Positions 6,602 to 7,230 of a stretch of DNA of 7,230 nucleotides are shown here, in pieces. Every line of letters begins with the position of its first letter. Position 1 is the stretch's first letter. Made by a program: the position numbers and the translations under genes. The DNA comes from an uncultured bacterium. GTDB taxonomy: Bacteria > Bacillota > Clostridia > Christensenellales > Borkfalkiaceae. The stretch is from positions 1-7,230 of the forward strand of contig CAKXBD010000110.1 of assembly GCA_934871445.1 (NCBI GenBank), given 5' to 3'. A model generated the notes under the pieces. The model ran no database searches and had not been told where the DNA came from. It worked only from the letters and a program-made list of their open reading frames with translations.

Positions 6602-7230
6602 TCATTCCGTCGAAGGCCCGAATTTTGTCATGAGCCAACGCACTAAAAAGGTCAAGGGTATGACGATGGCGGTGAAAAACAAGCCCATAGCCGATAATTG
6701 CGTGTAATTATCATAGCCTGCATTCAACACGGAAACGAACAGATAATAGCCGACGTTCATCAAAGAGCTGTCCGCCTCCAAGCCATAGAACAGATACAGG
6801 CTCATGTTATTCGAGAAAAATCCCGCTACGCCGACCGTCACGAAAGTGACGAATGTCGGATATATGGAAGGCAAGGTAATACAGAAAAATTCGCGCATGA
6901 AGCCCACGCCCTCCAATTTTGCGGATTCAATTACCGATTCGTTGATTTGTTCCATCGAGCCCAAATATAACAGCATGTTTCCGCCCAATCCGAACCAGAT
7001 ATTATAGATCAGAATCGTCAGAAATGCCGAATCGGGATTGGTCAAAAGCCCGACCATGTATTTTCCCGTAATCACTTCCGCAAGGGCGGGAAAGCCTACA
7101 TCGGCAATCTGCTTGAAAATGGCAATCATGACCGTACCGGAAATTACGCACGGAGCAAAAAGCATAACCTTGAAAAAGCCCGAACCGGCGCACTTTTTGT
7201 ATATGTAATACGCGACTATCAGTCCGAGGA
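6602..7230 (-). CDS. ABC sugar transporter permease, LplB/UgpA-like (CUT1 family), C-terminal part
   Basis: The frame is open to the right edge and ends at TGA; 208 complete codons are visible. The true start lies beyond 7230. The Met at 7165 is internal, because the preceding residues (LGLIVAYYIYKKCAGSGFFK) continue a typical permease membrane segment and loop into 'VMLFAPCVISG', the family's 'FLPxVIS' region. The EAA loop, coded by about 6869-6928, reads ESAKLEGVG...ITLP and would dock to the nucleotide-binding subunit. Hydrophobic membrane segments flank it, and the C-terminus (LVRWLMTKFG) is short. This is the MalF/UgpA-side partner of the permease that follows 16 nt downstream. The pair makes a heterodimeric channel. 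No ATPase or solute-binding protein is visible. The binding protein may lie further upstream, and the ATPase may be a shared MsmX-type subunit, as is common in Bacillota. Confidence 0.92.
   Translation of the reverse strand, partial: LGLIVAYYIYKKCAGSGFFKVMLFAPCVISGTVMIAIFKQIADVGFPALAEVITGKYMVGLLTNPDSAFLTILIYNIWFGLGGNMLLYLGSMEQINESVIESAKLEGVGFMREFFCITLPSIYPTFVTFVTVGVAGFFSNNMSLYLFYGLEADSSLMNVGYYLFVSVLNAGYDNYTQLSAMGLFFTAIVIPLTFLVRWLMTKFGPSTE

Larger units (their letters stand above)
1..7230 (-). other. putative single transcription unit: sugar importer plus exported glycan-interaction proteins
   Basis: Five genes lie in the same direction with spacers of 16, 19, 10 and 49 nt, and no terminator or convincing promoter is visible between them. 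Two encode CUT1 permeases and three encode exported proteins: one secreted and two lipid-anchored. Both ends of the unit lie outside the window. Co-transcription and a common role in glycan capture, processing and uptake are inferred from order and spacing. Confidence 0.7.

Noticed and set aside
7163..7165. ATG at 7165 as the start of the first permease
   Set aside because: The same frame continues upstream without a stop to the window edge and encodes a conserved membrane segment and loop. A start here would remove most of the permease N-terminus.

Overview
The window is a single run of five genes, all on the minus strand, so it reads from right to left. Spacers are 16, 19, 10 and 49 nt, and every start that is visible has a strong AAGGAGG-type ribosome binding site. 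Very strong Shine-Dalgarno sites, CUT1-type sugar permeases of the LplB/LplC (UgpA/MalG) kind, lipoprotein signal peptides and multi-Ig exported proteins together suggest a Gram-positive anaerobe of the Clostridia, plausibly a gut member of the Christensenellales type. The lineage is an inference. There is no rRNA or marker gene to test it.

Layout in transcription order: (1) 7230-6602, the C-terminal part of an ABC sugar-transport permease, cut by the right edge; (2) 6585-5614, the second permease, with a long basic N-terminus; (3) 5594-2529, a 1021-residue secreted protein with at least six Ig-like repeats and two larger inserted modules that look like beta-sandwiches, probably starting at TTG; (4) 2518-587, a 643-residue lipoprotein with a hexosaminidase/glucuronidase-type N-terminal domain followed by a DUF4838 domain; (5) 537-1, the N-terminal 179 residues of a lipoprotein with bacterial Ig-like (BIG_2) repeats, cut by the left edge.

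Read as a unit, this looks like a Gram-positive analogue of a polysaccharide-utilisation locus. Two permeases import an oligosaccharide, and the same transcript encodes three exported proteins that could bind or process a glycan at the cell surface. The solute-binding protein and the ATPase are not in the window. In Bacillota, CUT1 operons often lack their own ATPase and share one of the MsmX type. The substrate cannot be deduced from this sequence. No tRNA, rRNA, mobile element, CRISPR array, convincing promoter or terminator was seen, and no stretch longer than 49 nt lies outside a gene. The operon promoter should lie beyond the right edge.
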